Below are positions 37,454-50,083 of a stretch of DNA of 64,000 nt, in pieces (position 1 is the stretch's first letter; each line of letters begins with the position of its first letter). Origin of the DNA: Oxyruncus cristatus (taxonomy: Eukaryota > Chordata > Aves > Passeriformes > Cotingidae); assembly GCA_013399855.1 (NCBI GenBank), contig VXAY01006782.1, positions 248,001-312,000 of the forward strand, in the 5' to 3' direction. Made by a program: the position numbers and the translations under genes. Under the pieces are notes generated by a model. That model was not told where the DNA came from and ran no database searches. It saw only the letters and a list, made by a program, of their open reading frames with translations.

Positions 37454-39357
37454 TAACAGTAGAGCAAGCATATACTTATTTTGGTTTATTCTTTGCCATG
37501 ATATCATTTGGTTTAGAGTCCCTTCCACGCATGAGTTGCAAGAATACAGCCTGTATTGTCCTCATCCAATATTACTTCACACTGTTTTATACAGATGCAA
37601 ATCCACAGAGACCAGAAAAGGCTGTACAGAGTTTAATAAGCAGTTCTTAAAAGCATGGGAGCTAAAATTATCTCTGGACAAGAATTTCTGCTTTAGAGTA
37701 GGACCGTGCCTTCTGCCAAGCAAGGAGAAACAGATGTGGGCTGAGGACTTCAGATGCCTTCCCCTATTACAGGGCCTGCACCCAAAAGGGAGCAGTTGCA
37801 AAGCAACACAAACCATGAGACGAAAAAGCCCAAGATAAGGGAGCACACATGATCCCTCCTCTTTGCACTTTTGATGATCAGCCACTAGAACCGAGCCAGC
37901 AGGGAAGGAAAAGTACCCTGCTGCTTGACCTAAAGCTGATTACTCTTCCCTATAGGCTACGATGAGATTAGAAAGCAGACCCAAGTTCCCCAATTTTGTC
38001 TCTTTTCTACTCCCAGGAGCATGTGATTAGACAAATACCCCTTAAAAAGGGTCAGATTTACTGCTAGACCTCTAGTATGAGAACAGGGGAGCAAAACATG
38101 AGACAGAGGTGCTAAGAGTCCTGGATCTCCCTCTCCCCTGCCATGGGTTTTTGGTTTGTTCCCTGCCACTCCATTACTCAGAAACTGCTGCTTGCTAGGG
38201 CTATTCCCAGCCCTGGCTATTTTTACACCTCTGAGTCCAATCTTGTATTAATCACTCAAGGTATTTCTCAGCCCCCACAGTCAAAACATATATAAGCTGA
38301 CACATTCTGAAAACACACTGTCATTGTTTTACTAGATATGACTCCCACACTGAAGTTGCCAGAGCAGATGAGATCAATGGTCAACACAGTTCTATCTCAA
38401 CTCAGAGAGTAAACAGGTCTAAGTGATTCCAAAGAAAGGATAAAAGGCCTTCAGCGGACAGTTAGGCAGAGCTATCCCCCACTGTGGGCCAATTTTGGGC
38501 CAATTTCAGGCAGTCACTCTTTGGCTTATGCCCTTGGAGCATACATACTAATCTCCCTTATGAATTTTTACCCCAACTAGCAAAACTACCAGTGATTTCA
38601 TTTGTAACATTCAAAGCTGAATCCTCTATACTAAATTCACTGTCTCAGCTGTAAAACCCTTCAGACTTCTTTGGTGCAGAGACAAATACCTCCTTTTAGG
38701 TATGAATGGGACAGTGTTGAGTGTAAGCACACGCTGCTTGGAAAGACAATGTCAACTCTAACAACAATACATTTTATACAGTCATTTAAAACATCAAATT
38801 TGCTTAAGAAAAATTCCCTTCTTATTACACGCACCACACCAGTGTCCAATTTTCTAGTGAACTATTTTCTCGATTTGAAAAAGAAGGGAAAAACAGAATG
38901 CAGAAAAATCCCAAGTGGCTTCACATGGGATCCACTCCAGAAACAGAGGAGATCACACAGAAAATCTAAGTGTCTTGAGTAGCCCTCTTCCTTATTTAAT
39001 AAGGTATGACAAAAGCAATGTGCCATAATAGGACCATTGCATTTGGATTGCACTGAACTGGATAAGAGTATCACTGTGCCTATCTCACTTTTTTCAAGTT
39101 ATGTTATTTTTGGCATATGTGGTTGTGATACTCACTCTTCTATTGAATTTATTAGCAGATAATATCCCGTGTAAACTCATTAGCATTATTTATGTTCAGA
39201 ACTTCATGAAGTACTAGCAAGGACAATAGATTTGATCTCCAGGGAAATTATTAGGTTTCCTCAACAAAAGTAACATGATCTGTACAGTCAAAAAGAGAAG
39301 TTTCCAGTTAAAGCACTTTTCCATCCTTCCCCATAAAAAGCACTGAAAACAATGGGA

Positions 39358-39480
39358 ATTCATAGACTTACATAGATATAGTTTGGACTTCAAAAAGTCA
39401 TCTAGTTCATATCTCCTCTCATGGTAAGATGAATATACATAATTTAAGTCACTTAATCTACCCCTCCATTCCTTCAGTGT
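39358..39480 (-). mobile_element. Possible very old CR1 tail, antisense
   Basis: The plus strand at 39360-39420 (CATAGACTTACATAGATA, then TCATCTAGTTCATATCTCC) resembles the antisense start of old CR1 copies, which reads as a CATAGA tail followed by a GTCATCTAGTCCA-like segment. No ORF2 residue pattern survives to confirm it, and the right boundary is a guess. Confidence 0.3.
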
Positions 39481-41264
39481 TGTCCCTTATTATAGCTGCA
39501 TTTTATGTATGTGTTATGCCTTACATAGACTAAGTCACAAGATAACTACAGTTTATCATACATCTCTATTAAACTAATCATCTTGAGAGTGAGAACATCT
39601 GTTCACCCAATTGTCCTTCCAGTAGAAACTGCTTTCTAACCCTAATATAATTGTTCACATCCCTGGTGTTTATCTCACCAACATACAGAACTTAAATGTC
39701 TCAGCACAGTTGCTGTAAATTTGCACAGCAGCCTTCTGTGCATTTCCTCAACTCTTATATGTTGCTCTTTACTTATACCCTGGCCTTTGGAAATGGCAGG
39801 TCAGTCTAGCAGGTCTCACCAAGCAACAGCACTGGGGTGCTGGTAAATGGAAATAAACTGTTCAAGATCAAAGCTCAAAGAAAACTATATTTAGGGTTTA
39901 TAAATGTATATATATCTGTATGTATGTATATATATATATATGTATGTGTGTGTGTGCATGTCTGTGTATAACTTAAAAAAAACCAACCAACCAAAACAAA
40001 CAAAAAAACCCCAAACAACAAAAAAACAGACTATACTTGTAAAGCCTGTGTTCTGCATCTACTACATTCCTTTCCAGTTCTGCTGTTCCAGCCAAACAGA
40101 TCAAGTTAGGTCATTTCTCACAGAAGCATGATTCATTCCTCCTAGGAGCCATAAGGTCAAACCCCATAAAATGTAAATCCCGTTTCAGGTTTCTCTTGAG
40201 ACTGCTTTTGTTCCATTCAGGTATGTGTTCTGCCTCATCACAACTGAAATCAGTTGTATTAAACTAAACAAAGACATTCCTGAGGAATCCAAGTGAAGTG
40301 TGACTAAACTCTTGTCTCCTGTACTTCTCAAGCACTGCTAAAAATGAGACTTCTTTAGTTATTCTAGGGACAGAAAAATCTTGTCCCAACATGGGGTGTT
40401 AGATCCCATATTGGTTTTAACAGACTCCTTGATAATGGTTCTCTTTTATACTTCCCAGCATGCAGTTTGGTTTAGTAGAATTCATTGCAGTGGTTATTTG
40501 CCCTAAGGACAACCAAAAGTCCTCAGGACATGACTAAGAGCCTATTTGAAGGAATGGGTTTGACCCATGGGGAATTTTGGATTGAAAAGGAAAAAAATGG
40601 CAAAAGCTTTGAATCAAGAATTTAAATGATCTACATCCAGAGCTAGAATTGCACCAATGCCCCTCAGGGATGAACCTTAATATATATAAGGATCCTCAGC
40701 CCTACTACCGACATTATATTACATTGAGTACTTCCCTTCCTTAACCCAAGAAAGTCCCAGCACAACGTACATGAAATGTAACACTGATTAGGGACCAGGA
40801 ACACCATCACAAATTCCAGAGATTAGCCTCTGCAGATCAGACACTCAGATGGCTGGGGGAAAACACTTTATCAACCACTAGAAAACATATGCAGCTTTGA
40901 TTCCACTGTTTCATGTTGGACTTCTGTTTCTTCTGGCATGTGTTTGCAGTATCAAATGCCACAATACTGATGAACAAAGACCACATGATATCACTAACAA
41001 AGTGCAAACTCAACAGATCCCAAGATGTCTAGCAACGGAGTTCAGACTCTATGTCCTTGTAAACCCATGTCCCCTGGTTTCTTGGTTAAATAGAATGTCG
41101 ACTGAGAAAAATACATGTCACTGAAATTTGAAAGTCTGCTGTGGAATTCCTCCCATCCCTAAATCTCTTTCTACATGTTGATTCTGAAATGTAGTAAACA
41201 GGCATTAGTAGAGATCATATTCATCTTTAAAAAATGAGCAACTGCTGGCTTTGTAAAGCCATGC
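39481..41264. other. Unique intergenic sequence with simple repeats
   Basis: It holds a compound TA/TG microsatellite (39905-39968) immediately followed by an AACC/AAAC tract (39973-40028). No gene or transposon recognised. Confidence 0.45.
39905..40028 (+). repeat. Compound (TA)n(TGTA)n(TG)n plus AACC/AAAC tract
   Basis: TATA, TGTATG and TGTG blocks at 39905-39968 are followed after about four bases by A-rich AACC units at 39973-40028. Two different low-complexity types lie back to back. Confidence 0.85.
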
Positions 41265-41600
41265 TGACATTTTGCCACCCTGCTCTGCTGCCAATAAAAT
41301 TTAGTAATTTAATGAAGCTGAGATATAACAAATGCGCAAACCTTGGTGGATTATCAGCATCAAGGTTTGCATTATAGTGTGTAAAAAAAGGATTAAAGAA
41401 GTACTTTCTAGTTATAACAAACCCTGAGCACTGGATTAAAGCGCAGTGGAGCTGGCAAGAAGGATACAGTATCTATAGAATTTAATGGTAACCTAGCTCT
41501 ATTGGGCCCTACAGCTTTAATTTCAATACAGCATTTTCTTCTTAATCCCTTGTTTGCCAGCAGTAATGCTGTTGGATTAGAGTGACCACCAGGCTGTGGT
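41265..41600. promoter_or_regulatory. Candidate conserved non-coding element with a hairpin
   Basis: High-complexity block with homeodomain-like TAAT cores, several GGATTA (Otx/Pitx-type) sites near 41390, 41433 and 41574, and an imperfect hairpin: GCAAACCTTG (41336-41345) against CAAGGTTTGC (41361-41370) with a 15-base loop. The pairing extends by AATG/CATT if a two-base bulge is allowed. The resemblance to vertebrate developmental enhancers is an impression from motif content only. Confidence 0.3.
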
Positions 41601-44600
41601 TATTTACATAAAAATTAGGTAAATGTCTTTAATAAGGAAAAAATTACATAGCTGTTGGATATTAAAAAGGTTTCATAACTTTGAACCTTGCTGCTTCTGT
41701 GATTCTCTGCTAAATTTAAAAGATCAGGAAAACTCTTCCCTTCCCATTACAGAAGCCAGCAAAACCTTCCAGCCATTATCTGCCACAACAAGAACTTCAC
41801 ATTGAAAGCCGAGGGGCTCAGCGAGTATGTCTGCACCAAGCTAACATTTTGTTGGTCATAAAACAGAGAGCAGATTCTCAACTGATTTAAATTGCCAGCC
41901 CTACCCTAACTTCAAAGTACTAATTCTGGTTTATGTTCTCTGTGCAACAGGAATAATTGATGGGCAGGGATAGGCTGAAATAGCAAAAAAATGATCCATA
42001 TCCACTAAATATTTTCCTCTACTTGATTTTAGCATTCCTGCCCTGAACATCTCTCCACTGGCTCAAAGTGATTTCCCCTGTTCCTTCATAATTTTCTGAA
42101 GCAAGAGATTGAAAAAACTTCACCTGGCACCATGGGGCTGAGAGATTAAATACAGTTCTCAACAGCAGCAGCCCAGATTCAAGAAATGAGATTGTACTGG
42201 AGATGTAAGCACAGGTGGCCCCACATTATAGGTGTGTAGCCCCAGCATTTCTGTTCTTCACCAGGAGCTGGGAGCTGGGGAAGAATGTGAACTTGCAAGT
42301 GTGGGGAAAGGAGGCTAGGAAAGATAGAGGGTGGCTCCAGCCACTTATGCAGTCAGAAGGGATACAGAGGAAGAGGGATCTATTAGGATCACTAAGAGAT
42401 AACATCTACCCTTTAAGGTTTTGTTTTATATCACCTGGGCAACAAAAAGAAAGGATACTCAGTTTGGCTAGCTTGAACTCACCCACAGCATGAGCTTGTC
42501 AGGTTGCTGTGGAAGCAACAGCCAGATGAAGAGCTCAGGACAACAGGGTGCACATCACTAGTGCCAGCCAAGGAAGGCAGAGAAAGATATCAGGGTATGG
42601 TATCCTTTCCTGCTCCTCTGCAGCTTTCTTTAACCTCTGCTTATGGGAGGCAGGTGGTGACCCAGCCTGAGGTGCTCAGTTTTGGAAAGCAGGAACAGAT
42701 GGATTTGTAGAAACACACTTCACTGCTCTTCTGTACAGAGGGTGCATGGGACCAGATTAATGCAGAAAGTTGTGTCATGGAATATGAGGGTGAGGTGTTT
42801 TGTCCACATGCCTGTCCACAGGAGTAAAACACAAGAGGAGGGGTTTGAGTGTGTGGTTGTGCAGAGCACCCAGGTATTCTCACAGGAGGTAACACTCTCA
42901 GGGTTCACCAGCAATCCAATGAAGGGATAAAGTATGTCATATAAATTGAAATAGCTTTGGTAGGAGAGTAAGAGCAGCCATATGGGAACATAATAAGGAG
43001 AGCACTTTATGAAATGTATGCCAAATGTCCATTCGGGGAAAGAACTAAAATGACATCTTCTGCAGTATTTGAGAGGGAAGCCTTCCTCCGTGATCTCCAC
43101 CTCACCCCACAGCCACCATTTGGTAGATTGGTTTTACATTCACCAGGTTATTTTACAAATACAACCAAAGCATATCCCTTAACAAGAGATCTAATTTATA
43201 TTAAGGTTCTTTCTTTAATATGGGTGCTACATAGGAAGCCCCATTTTCTTTTCCTCAAAAATCAACTTTAAGCTAAATAGTATTTTTAAATTATAATACA
43301 CGGCTCACATCTTGCATTTTCCCATTCATCGCATTTGACTGATTAGAAGACCTAATGAATTTATTGAAAACAAACAAACAAACAGAAAAATGGTGGAACC
43401 AAGACATCCATAATTCTAACTTTGTTTCTTACTAAACATGGGCTTGTATGTTGGTTATATTGAATAGTTGTGGTTTATTTGAAGCAGGCCATTTGCTTTA
43501 CTGCAAATTATCTGATTATTCCAGCAACTTAAAAAAATTATTTTCTAAATAAAGCTTATTTCCATTCTTTCACTGTGGAAAATAGATAATAAAAACATTA
43601 CTGAAGAGTTCTGTCCTAGCTGTTTTTCTAAGCTGCTTCATTTTTTCTAGGAACTCCTTTCTCTGGCCCTTACTGCACTATGAATATAGCAGAGAATAAA
43701 AGTGACGATTTTATTTTTTTCTCTCGCCCCAAACAAATGCCTCTAATGAGATGACTATTCCCTTGTGCCTGAGAATGTAACTTCTTTCCTCCAGGACCTG
43801 TTGTGAGTAGGAATTCTTTGTATTCTCCTTAAAAAGTAGGACAGTTTTTCTGCTGAAAAGACATGCTTTGCTTCCTCGCTTCAAGCCTGGCTAGTTATTA
43901 TTGCTGGTGGGCAGTAAAACTAAGACTGTTTCTCTATAATTCACCTCACTCCTCCAACACCCCTACTCTGGACCATTGTGAAAATCAGAAAAAAAGAAAG
44001 CAAAGGGTTTTCATGAAAAAAAGATATCCATAAATCCTATACAGCACAACCTATAATACTCCATTACATATCCTTAACATATCCTGTTATAACCACCTTC
44101 ACCTGTCCTGTTAAAGACAAAACATCTGTAGCTCTAAAAGTGTGATCTAGAAAAGGCAATGGCTAAAGGAGAAATAGCATGTAAAAAAAAAAATCTGATA
44201 AACTGAAAAGAAATTTACCTTCATAGGCTTTTTCATTTCTGTGCATCACTCTACCCTGCTCCTTACTGCACTGATTATATGGCAGCTTAAGAAAGTAGCT
44301 GCTTAATACTTTATGCTATTTCATATTGACTTTACCCCTATCAGCCTTTAGCCAGTGTAGACTTTACCAGGACATATTTCAATTACAGCCTCTCTTAGGA
44401 AAACATGGTTATTTTTCAGTTGTACAGATGGAGATTTTCATAATCAGAAGAAATTCCTTGACACATTTCCTCAAAATTACCCTTTACTAACCTCAAAAAA
44501 ACCAAACCAACAAACCTCTGTCCTTCTTCCTTAAGCACTCTTCATCCTTCCCAGCCCAACACCAGGGTGCTCCACAGATCCTCTCCACCTCGTTTGCCAG

Positions 44601-45703
44601 AGCTGGCTCAGTTCCCCAGGGCTGAATCCAAGAGAGTGTGTGACAGTGCAAGCTCACAAACAGCTTAAGGAAGCAGTCCTGCACTACGTATCCTTTCTTA
44701 ATTTGAGCACAGTTATTATCTTAATCGATATCTTGGTAATTAAAATCCTGCATGATCAATTTTCTGGCCTTCCTACAGGCCTCTCTAATTTTAAAAAACA
44801 TTTCCCAGTCCCCTAACTCTACATTGCTGTTGGCTGTTCCAAGAATCACCAAGCCCCCTCCTTTGCTTTCAAATTCTACAGAGACTGTCCTTGGCCATGT
44901 CAGCTAATATATTTTCTAAGACTTTTCATTACAAATTTAATAATATCATCCACCAATATTGTCAAGCCTCTTCCTGATTCTGCTTACTCTTCACTAAATA
45001 CGGTATTAAGTCCCCACTCATTTTCTTTACCCAGTTTTACCTCTGTTATCACACTAATAATACAACCATTATCTCTGAAGTGATTCTACCTACAGTCAAT
45101 AGTCTTAAGCCCAAACCCTACTTCCCATAAAGCCTATGGGGCAACTTCCATTTTAAGAACGCAAGATAGCCAAACAGTCCTTACTCTTGAGGACACATTC
45201 ATACCTTAATATAGTGCCACAACCACAGTGATCAATACCTCAGAGAGTAATTCATTTTAATTCCAAAGGCTCTACATCTAATAATCAGAAACCATGAAAT
45301 GTGTCTAAAAAGTAAAGTGGAGAACCACACACAAAATGACTTCAAGTTTCCAGCTGGGGAACGTGAGCAGCCCAAAGAGCACAAGCAGTACTCGCGGGTT
45401 AAACATATGTTTTGTCTTTACTTGAAAAAGTAAACATTTCTGTCCCTTCTCTCCCCTATTCCTCCATTCCTTCCTCCCTAAAGAGAGTAAGTTGAGGTCA
45501 GATGTACTGGGCAGTCCACCCCACACCACCCAGCTCTTAAAAGGAGCTTTTTAATAATCCACATATTTGAAACACGTACTGATAAAAGTGTAAAAACTTA
45601 ACTTTATCCTATTACAGCAACTATAAAAGGAGAAAGATTCCAAGATTTAGATTTCTATTCTCCTAAGCTGGATGGGTTTGTTGGTTTTTGCTTCTGTTTC
45701 TTT

Positions 45704-45756
45704 GGGGGTTTGGTGGGGGTTTTTTTAGGTGATGGGTTTTTTTGAGTTGGGGGGGG
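45704..45756 (+). repeat. G-run cluster, possible G-quadruplex
   Basis: Four G runs on the plus strand: 45704-45708 (5), 45715-45719 (5), 45734-45736 (3) and 45749-45756 (8), separated mainly by T. The first loop is 6 bases, the others 14 and 12, which is long for a stable quadruplex. It is also a GTTT-type simple-sequence region. Confidence 0.45.
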
Positions 45757-46360
45757 TGTTTAGTCTGAGAGCTTTACAGGGCAAAGAAGTATTTCACAAT
45801 ATGTTTTTGTACTGGATCCCATGCAATAGCTTTCTATGGGTGCCTAAGAAATATATTAATAAGCAAACCATAATTTCAGGTTTTGCTTCTCAATTTATCA
45901 CAACTGCAACAACTGATACCATTCAACGTCAGCAAACAAAAATGTATATTTCCCTTTTTCTCATTTTCTATGCAAAGGGTCTGAACTTCCTTTCAAATAT
46001 CTCTGATTTTTAAAAAAAAAAATTATTATTGATATTAATATGCAATGTTGCAGAAGAACTCTTTCTACTTATCCTGACAGACCGAAAGTTACAATTTCAG
46101 GATGCCCTTGTTCAGAGCTTCTGATCCTGATCTGATTGAAGTCAAATGACAAAACTGTCTCTGAATCCAGTGATCCAGGACCAAGTTTTAACCATTCTCT
46201 GAAAAGTTCAGGCAGTATTTCCCCCTCCCCCACCAGAGCTCTTGCACTTGGGAAGTTAGAGTCTCTGCTGGTGAAAATTAACCAGCTCAGTTGTACAGAC
46301 AGCAATGGACCAATTCACACTATGTGAAAGCTGAGACTGAAGGCAGTGTCATCCCTCTTT

Positions 46361-46427
46361 AAAAAAAAAAAAAAGAAAAAACCAACAAAAACCCCCCACA
46401 CTAAAATAAAAGAGAGAGAAAGAAAAG
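46361..46427 (+). repeat. A-rich simple repeat with AAC and GA units
   Basis: A run of 14 A followed by AACC-like units, a C run and a short (GA)n. Confidence 0.75.
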
Positions 46428-47208
46428 TCAGCAGCAAAAAGAATAGATCATTCACTCCTTAATTAAGTGACCACATTGCTAATCAGATTTTCCCATGAAG
46501 ATGCTTCAATGCCCCCCTGCACACTATAGGGGGAAAGCTAGCAGCTGTAGTACGTGCTGTTGAGATTTTTCAAATGTCCCTTAGAGAATTAGAGCTGCAA
46601 GATGATTTCTGCCAATTAATTCAATAGGCCAACAATTTTCAGCACTGTTTGTATGTTAGTTAGGTCTGCATCAAGAAATATTAAATGGCCACAGGGCCTA
46701 TATCTGTTTCCCTAAATAACTAGCAAAGCACAATTATCATAAATTTGTGATTAAAACCACAGACCATTGTATTATTTTCACCCATAGATGTTCCTTACAA
46801 ACACAGTTGAGAAGTCCTTTCACCACCAACACACAGCTGTAAGACACCTGTGCTGAGCACTGCACAAGCAGACTAACACACAAAACATCACATTTCCCAA
46901 ACAGTACATAACACGTTTCACTAACTGATTAATGCACCTGCCCCTGATTTTCATTTTCCCTCATTGTATCAAGATCATGTAGCAAAGCTTTCTTCCCTTA
47001 CAAAAATTTCCTACTGGCACTTGTATCCTCTCCTGTTTTCTAGTCGTACCAGCTCTTCCAACACTCTTCAACCTCTAAGTTCACACAGCAGCTCAGGTAC
47101 TTCTTGCCTGAGCCTGAACACACCCCACAAATTACACTCTCGGCTTATCTTCCTGTACACCATACCTACTTAGCTTTCAGCTCTCACCATAGCCAAGCAT
47201 ATCACAGA

Positions 47209-47271
47209 GTTGTTGGAATTAGATGATCTTCAAGGTTCCTTCCAACCCAAACAATTCTATGGTTCTATGAT
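47209..47271 (+). mobile_element. CR1 3' tail fragment, sense
   Basis: GTTGGAATTAGATGATCTTC followed by the CCTTCCAACCCAAACA segment and two degenerate tail octamers, ATTCTATG (47254-47261) and GTTCTATG (47262-47269), is the terminal ~60 bases of a CR1 in plus orientation. No upstream CR1 body is visible to its left. It abuts the antisense CR1 that begins at about 47272. Confidence 0.8.
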
Positions 47272-47745
47272 GCTAGAGGCAGGAACACCTTTCACTAAAA
47301 CAGGTTGCTCAAAGCTCCATCCCACCTGGCTTTGAACACATGCAGGGGTGGGGCAGCCACAACTTCTCTGAACAACCTTTTCCAGTGTCTTCCTGCCCTC
47401 AAGGCACAGAATTTCTTCCTAATATCTAATCTAAACCTACTTTCTTTTTGGTTTAAAGCCATTCCCACTTGTCCTATCATTATATACCCTCACAAAAAGT
47501 CCCTCTCCAACTTTCTTTATGGTCCTCCTCTGGACTTGCTCGACAGGTCCATGTCCTTCTTACGTTGTGGGCCCCAGAACTGGATGCAGTACTCCAAGTG
47601 GGGTTCCACAAGAGTGGAGTAGAGGGGTAGAATCCCCTCCCTCGACCTGCTGGCTATGCTTCTTTTGACTGGCTTTCTGATCTGGCACATTGGTGGGTCA
47701 AGTCAAGTTTCTCCTCCAACACCCCCAAGTACTCCTTCTCAGTTC
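47272..47745 (-). mobile_element. CR1 LINE, 3' part, antisense, internally deleted
   Basis: Antisense CR1 beginning just inside its 3' end (GGCAGGAACACCTTTCACTA). Positions 47295-47480 on the minus strand give the ORF2 C-terminus with [14 protein letters not shown] and LFREVVAAPPLHVFKARWDG. At about 47518-47522 the sequence jumps from the TCCAACTTTCTTTA segment to TGGTCCTCCTCTGGACTTGC. In CR1 these are separated by roughly 130-150 bases, so an internal deletion is likely. The copy continues to the CCCCCAAGTACTCCTTCTC segment near 47740. Family certain; left edge complicated by the sense tail. Confidence 0.93.
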
Positions 47746-50083
47746 CCAGAATAACAGCCTGTGTAACTGATGCTGCATCGCCTGCAGAGCTGGCCTCCAC
47801 TCTTGTTGCACAGGGTCCCTTTTCCCACACACCTGGTATGACACATGGCAGTACCGAGTGCTGGGGTCAGCTAGCAGAGCAGAAATTTAACTCAGCAACT
47901 ATGAGCAACCATAGAGAGCCTTCTGTCTATTTACTTTCTAGAAGCATTTTGTGAAGTACGAGTGCTAAGCAGCACCCTCATTCCTGAATTCAGCTGTAAG
48001 AGGTGAACAGTAGACTAAGGGAAGTAACTGATCCTTTGCAAACTCCATTCTCTCCAATTCAGCATTGTTGGCTCACCTCCATAGTTCACTGTGGGGTAAA
48101 AGTAGCACCTAAAAGCAGGTTACACGTTTTCAATGTGAAGCATAAAAGACAAAAAGCTACTTCTGACATGGTGAAAAGTCACCTGGAAGACTCACACTAA
48201 CACAAGGGGACAGAAACAAAGGGTGGAAAGGCATCTCTAGACCCACACACAAGGATGACATCAATATAGTATGTTTTTTTAATCTTTCACATATTTGTTG
48301 CTGCACATGCTTCTAGTCCCATCATGTCAAAAACTCTTCTAATAAATAGATCACTTGTACCAAAGTAGCCTTTTCTACATCTTCGTAGCACTATTCAAGG
48401 TGTGCTATCCTACTTTACCAATCAAATTGTTTTATTTCACCCACAGAAGAAAAAAAAAAACCAAAACAAAACAAAACACACATGGTGGCTGTTCACCATA
48501 TTAAGGTATCATCATATTTCTTCTCTCAGCAGCTTCTAGTGTGGAGGGGTGAGGGGCACATTTGCTTGCACAAATCCCTCAAGTAGAATATTGCTTTGGC
48601 CAGCTCATTTCTCTCATGACTAGAGGTGGCTGGTGCCAACAGCATTGCATTATTAACAGGAGCATTGCTTTGTCATTAAAGGGAAAAGGGGTTTTATGTG
48701 AACATCATAATATTTCACAAGAGAAAGAACAACCAAGCTTTTAATGCCCATCAAAACCCACTTGTTTTTCTGATCTCTTTCTTTTTTAGCTGGCAATAAG
48801 TATTTGCAGTCAAGTTCAGAGAGGTTATATTTATATCTTGGTTTTAAAAATATATTAAAAAACAGTCAAAATATCAGAGGAATTCAAGGCAGAGAAGCAC
48901 CTGGCAATTATTTACTTTGGAGACATTAGATCTGCTGACATGGCATTTAAAAAAAAAAAAAAAAAAAGGCCTTTTCCCTCTGAAAATCATTCTTGGATTT
49001 CAAATATTTCCATTTAAAGGTAAAAGATACTTCTACAGAAAAATAAGTAGGCACTTATCAGTACAAAACAAGCCCCTTCTCAAAAGGTTTGGATTTCCAT
49101 TCCAGTGTTATATTCAGAGACTTGCCTCCAAAGTGATCATCAGGGACTTAAACCCCCATATACCAGTTTGCAAATTGTGTCTAAAGACAGAGTAGATGAT
49201 ATATGTAATTTGCATATCCTCAGTAAAGAAGGATTTTTGTTTTGCTAAGCTAGAAATAGAATTTGACGACACGGGAAATTCAGACTTCTACTATAGCACT
49301 CACAACTTCTTGGAAGGATCACGATTCTGCCACATTTAAGGACTTTCTGAAAGGTGCCAAGTGCCCATGTTCTCACTTGCTCAGAGAAAGGCTTGGAAGC
49401 TCAAGTGCACTCAGTACCACACAAGAAGTGATTCATGGTTTTAGGTCTTCTAAAGGAACAGCTTCTCCTCTCTCCACAAGCATATTCAGAATCAAGCCAT
49501 CTCTTGACCACTGAGCAAACCTGAGTTCTCCATCCCTGCTCCAGCACAAATCCAGGGAAAAAAAAAATCCTGCTCTCTCTAACCCGAGTTAAATTTGTCC
49601 TACTTTTGGAGGAATGCTTACTAACAGCACTACCGCAACTGTGATGATGAGATCTATGAGATCTGCCTATCACACTGATGTGGTCTCACTATTTGCTTGG
49701 ATTCAGACAGCTTTGTCATCAACTCTGGTATGGAAATGGTGACTCTTCTCATGGCAATAGCCTTGTTTTGATCCTGTATTTGTACAGCACCTCACACAAC
49801 AGTCATGGTCTGCAGCTGGCACTTCTAACCACATCATACAATAAATGCATAGTTTGATCTAAATTTTTTCCACATGTATCACACAGATTTGCTGTCAGCT
49901 TCTTGCTAAAAAGGAAAAAAGTTCACTTCTACAGGAGTTTATTTTTACCATAAACATTTTGACAGTTTTTGAAAAACAAAAGACAAGTGGTCAGAAAAGG
50001 TGGTGGAATTTTGAGAAGAGATTAGAATAAACAAGCAATCAGAATAAGGAGCAGTTATTCTATAAGACATTACTAGTCATCAC
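47746..50083. other. Unique intergenic sequence
   Basis: No recognised gene or transposon. It has AAAAC-type sequence at 48446-48480 and a 19-base A run at 48949-48967. Confidence 0.4.

Larger units (their letters stand above)
27784..39357. other. Unique intergenic sequence
   Basis: About 11.5 kb with no recognised gene or transposon. It contains a perfect 12-3-12 hairpin (29916-29942), an X-box-like site (32372-32385), a short tandem TCTAAGCAGG pair (33513-33532), a 26-bp near-identical direct repeat pair (35408 and 35823), an AAC-rich tract (37388-37453) and an 11-bp tandem GGGCCAATTTT pair (38485-38506). The largest open frame in the window, 37371-37838 (155 codons), starts within the AAC tract and shows no domain. 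Confidence 0.4.
41601..47208. other. Unique intergenic sequence
   Basis: No recognised gene or transposon. It holds AAAC tracts (43368-43386 and 46361-46427) and a G-rich, T-spaced stretch (45704-45756). A somewhat higher-complexity TTAATTA-containing part lies near 46590-46760. The frames at 42215-42930 are short, overlapping and without domains. Confidence 0.4.

Noticed and set aside
37371..37838. 155-codon plus-strand frame, the longest in the window
   Set aside because: Its start lies in an AAC-rich simple repeat, the opposite strand is also open for 102 codons, and the translation has no recognisable domain or splice-site framing.
39904..40131. 75-codon frame starting in the TA/TG microsatellite
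   Set aside because: The Tyr/Ile/Val-rich start is a translation of TATATG repeats, followed by Lys/Asn/Gln from an AAC tract.
42215..43100. Cluster of overlapping frames of 68-126 codons on both strands
   Set aside because: The frames overlap in opposite directions without any motif, as expected for a less AT-rich stretch with few stops.
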